DNA of 7,035 bases from assembly GCA_017543165.1 (NCBI GenBank), contig JAFYGL010000150.1, positions 1 to 7,035 of the forward strand, given 5' to 3'. Origin of the DNA: Victivallales bacterium. GTDB lineage: Bacteria > Verrucomicrobiota > Lentisphaeria > Oligosphaerales > Oligosphaeraceae. Both the position numbers and the translations under genes were made by a program. Positions 6,009 to 7,035 of the stretch are shown here, piece by piece (position 1 is the stretch's first letter; every line of letters starts with the position of its first letter). A model generated the notes under the pieces. It did not search any database. It was not told where the DNA came from and was given only the letters and a program-made list of their open reading frames with translations.

Positions 6009-6047
6009 CAACAACGGGAAATGGATGGAATACTACTTTAATTGTAC

Positions 6048-7035
6048 ATGTCTGAGTCCACACAATATACCCTATATTCCAATCGCGACCTATTCAACCT
6101 GATAGGGCCGCTGATCATGGAGCGGGCGCTTTTCCTCACGGTTGGCGTGGCGGATGGCATGATGGTGGCCTACCTCGGCGAGGCAAGCGTTTCCGCCGTG
6201 TCAATGGTCAACCTGCTCAACGTCTTCCTGCACAACATCTTTCTCGCCATCTCCGTGGGTGGCGTTGTCACGGCGTCCCAATGCCTCGGTGCAAAGGACC
6301 GCCCGCAGGCCTGCCGAATCGCAAACCACACGGTCATGGTGGAGGTCGTCCTTGCGTCGCTCATTGCGGCTCTTGTACTCCTGTTCAAACGCCCCCTCCT
6401 GACGCTTATCTACGGGAACCTTGCACCCGATACGATGGAGAAGTGCGTGACCTATCTGACCATCACGGCATTTGCCAATCCGTTTATTGCCCTCGCGTCT
6501 GCGTGCAATTCGATGTTCCGCACACAGAACCTCTCCAGAATCACCCTTGTCAACGCCATTCAGAACAACGTTCTCAACATCATCGGCAACTCCCTCTTCA
6601 TCTTTGTATTCAAGCTTGATGTGGCGGGGGCCGCATATGCCACGCTTGGTGCAAGAGTCATCACATCCTTCCTGACCTTCCACAAGCTGACCTCGCCGAC
6701 CTATGAAATCTACCTGGACTTGAAAGCCAAGCTGTCGTTCTCGTTTGCCATCGTGCGTAAAATCCTCTACATAGGGATTCCGACCAGCATTGAGGACAGC
6801 ATGTTCACCCTTGGCAGGGTTCTAACGGCAAGCCTCGTAGCACGGTACGGTACCCGTGAAACCGCCGCCTTTGCTATCGCCAACCATATCGACCATCTTT
6901 CGCTTCTGGTCGGTTCGGGCATGAACGCCTCCATCGCGCCTGTCATTGGACGCTGTGTCGGCGCGGGAATCGTGGCCCAGATGAAATACTATCTCAAGAA
7001 GATGATGAAGATCGCCTATATTGGACATGCCATCA
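6048..7035 (+). CDS. MATE-family multidrug/cation antiporter, 3'-partial
   Basis: An open frame runs from ATG at 6048 to the right edge with no stop: 329 complete codons of a family that usually has about 440-480. MATE proteins are 12-helix inner-membrane antiporters that export drugs or metabolites using sodium or proton gradients. The first repeat begins 'NLIGPLIMERALFLTVGVAD' (residues 17-36) and continues 'GMMVAYLGEASVSAVSMVN' (37-55), which matches the family's first-helix signature including the conserved aspartate D36. The second, internally duplicated half starts near 'RKILYIGIPTSIEDSM' and repeats the pattern with 'ETAAFAIANHI'. Codons favour C or G in the third position, unlike the neighbouring hydrolase. 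The start is the first usable ATG: an in-frame ATG at 6021 is stopped by TAA at 6039-6041. No good ribosome site precedes 6048; the nearest GGATGG is about 18 bases away, so initiation may be weak or leaderless. The transported substrate is unknown, so no gene symbol is given. Confidence 0.92.
   Translation, partial: MSESTQYTLYSNRDLFNLIGPLIMERALFLTVGVADGMMVAYLGEASVSAVSMVNLLNVFLHNIFLAISVGGVVTASQCLGAKDRPQACRIANHTVMVEVVLASLIAALVLLFKRPLLTLIYGNLAPDTMEKCVTYLTITAFANPFIALASACNSMFRTQNLSRITLVNAIQNNVLNIIGNSLFIFVFKLDVAGAAYATLGARVITSFLTFHKLTSPTYEIYLDLKAKLSFSFAIVRKILYIGIPTSIEDSMFTLGRVLTASLVARYGTRETAAFAIANHIDHLSLLVGSGMNASIAPVIGRCVGAGIVAQMKYYLKKMMKIAYIGHAI

Larger units (their letters stand above)
5761..6047. 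other. Divergent intergenic region, non-coding
   Basis: About 287 AT-rich bases lie between the microprotein gene (leftward) and the MATE gene (rightward), so promoters in both directions are expected. I found no convincing coding frame: the short minus-strand frames here have unnatural composition and no family features. The region holds an inverted repeat with a nested hairpin (5886-5960), a short 4-base hairpin followed by seven T residues (5852-5874), and an unused AGGAGG (5946-5951) with no start codon after it. The regulatory role of any of these is open. Confidence 0.7.

Noticed and set aside
6201..6683. 160-codon minus-strand frame antisense to the MATE gene
   Set aside because: The plus strand encodes recognisable MATE segments here. 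The minus frame is very rich in charged residues and has no family features.

Overview
The window reads as a bacterial chromosome segment, most likely from the PVC group (Planctomycetes, Verrucomicrobia, Lentisphaerae or Kiritimatiellae). The main reason is an ECF sigma factor overlapping by four bases with a membrane Hanks-type Ser/Thr kinase. The kinase has the PVC layout: a short helical 'YPEHEAEL' domain, a kinase domain, a 'WARRNPALA' lead into one transmembrane helix, then a long helical C-terminal half. This assignment rests on remembered family features, not on a search.

Layout. Bases 1-1185 (+) hold the 3' part of a gene that begins before the window; its conserved region ends in a glycine/arginine-rich tandem-repeat tail. 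The sigma factor follows at 1208-1801 after 22 bases, then the kinase at 1798-3999. These three lie on one strand, tightly packed, and probably form one operon. A hairpin at 4002-4058 separates them from a convergent gene.

Bases 4066-5760 are on the minus strand. A 44-codon membrane microprotein (5626-5760) carries the 'YIDAGTGS' motif and is followed, after a strong hairpin with a short U-tract, by a five-helix membrane sulfatase/LtaS-like hydrolase (4066-5565). Together they look like a small envelope-modifying cassette. Bases 5761-6047 form a divergent, AT-rich, non-coding spacer with inverted repeats. From 6048 to the right edge runs a MATE-family transporter that is still open at base 7035.

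How they may work together: the sigma factor and kinase are best read as a signalling unit in which the kinase, sensing through its C-terminal half, controls the co-expressed sigma factor. The microprotein and hydrolase probably act at the same membrane. Nothing in the sequence ties the MATE gene to either unit. I saw no tRNA, rRNA, CRISPR array, insertion sequence or attachment site. The least described items are the RG-repeat tail on the first protein, the microprotein-hairpin-hydrolase arrangement, and the sigma-kinase pair.
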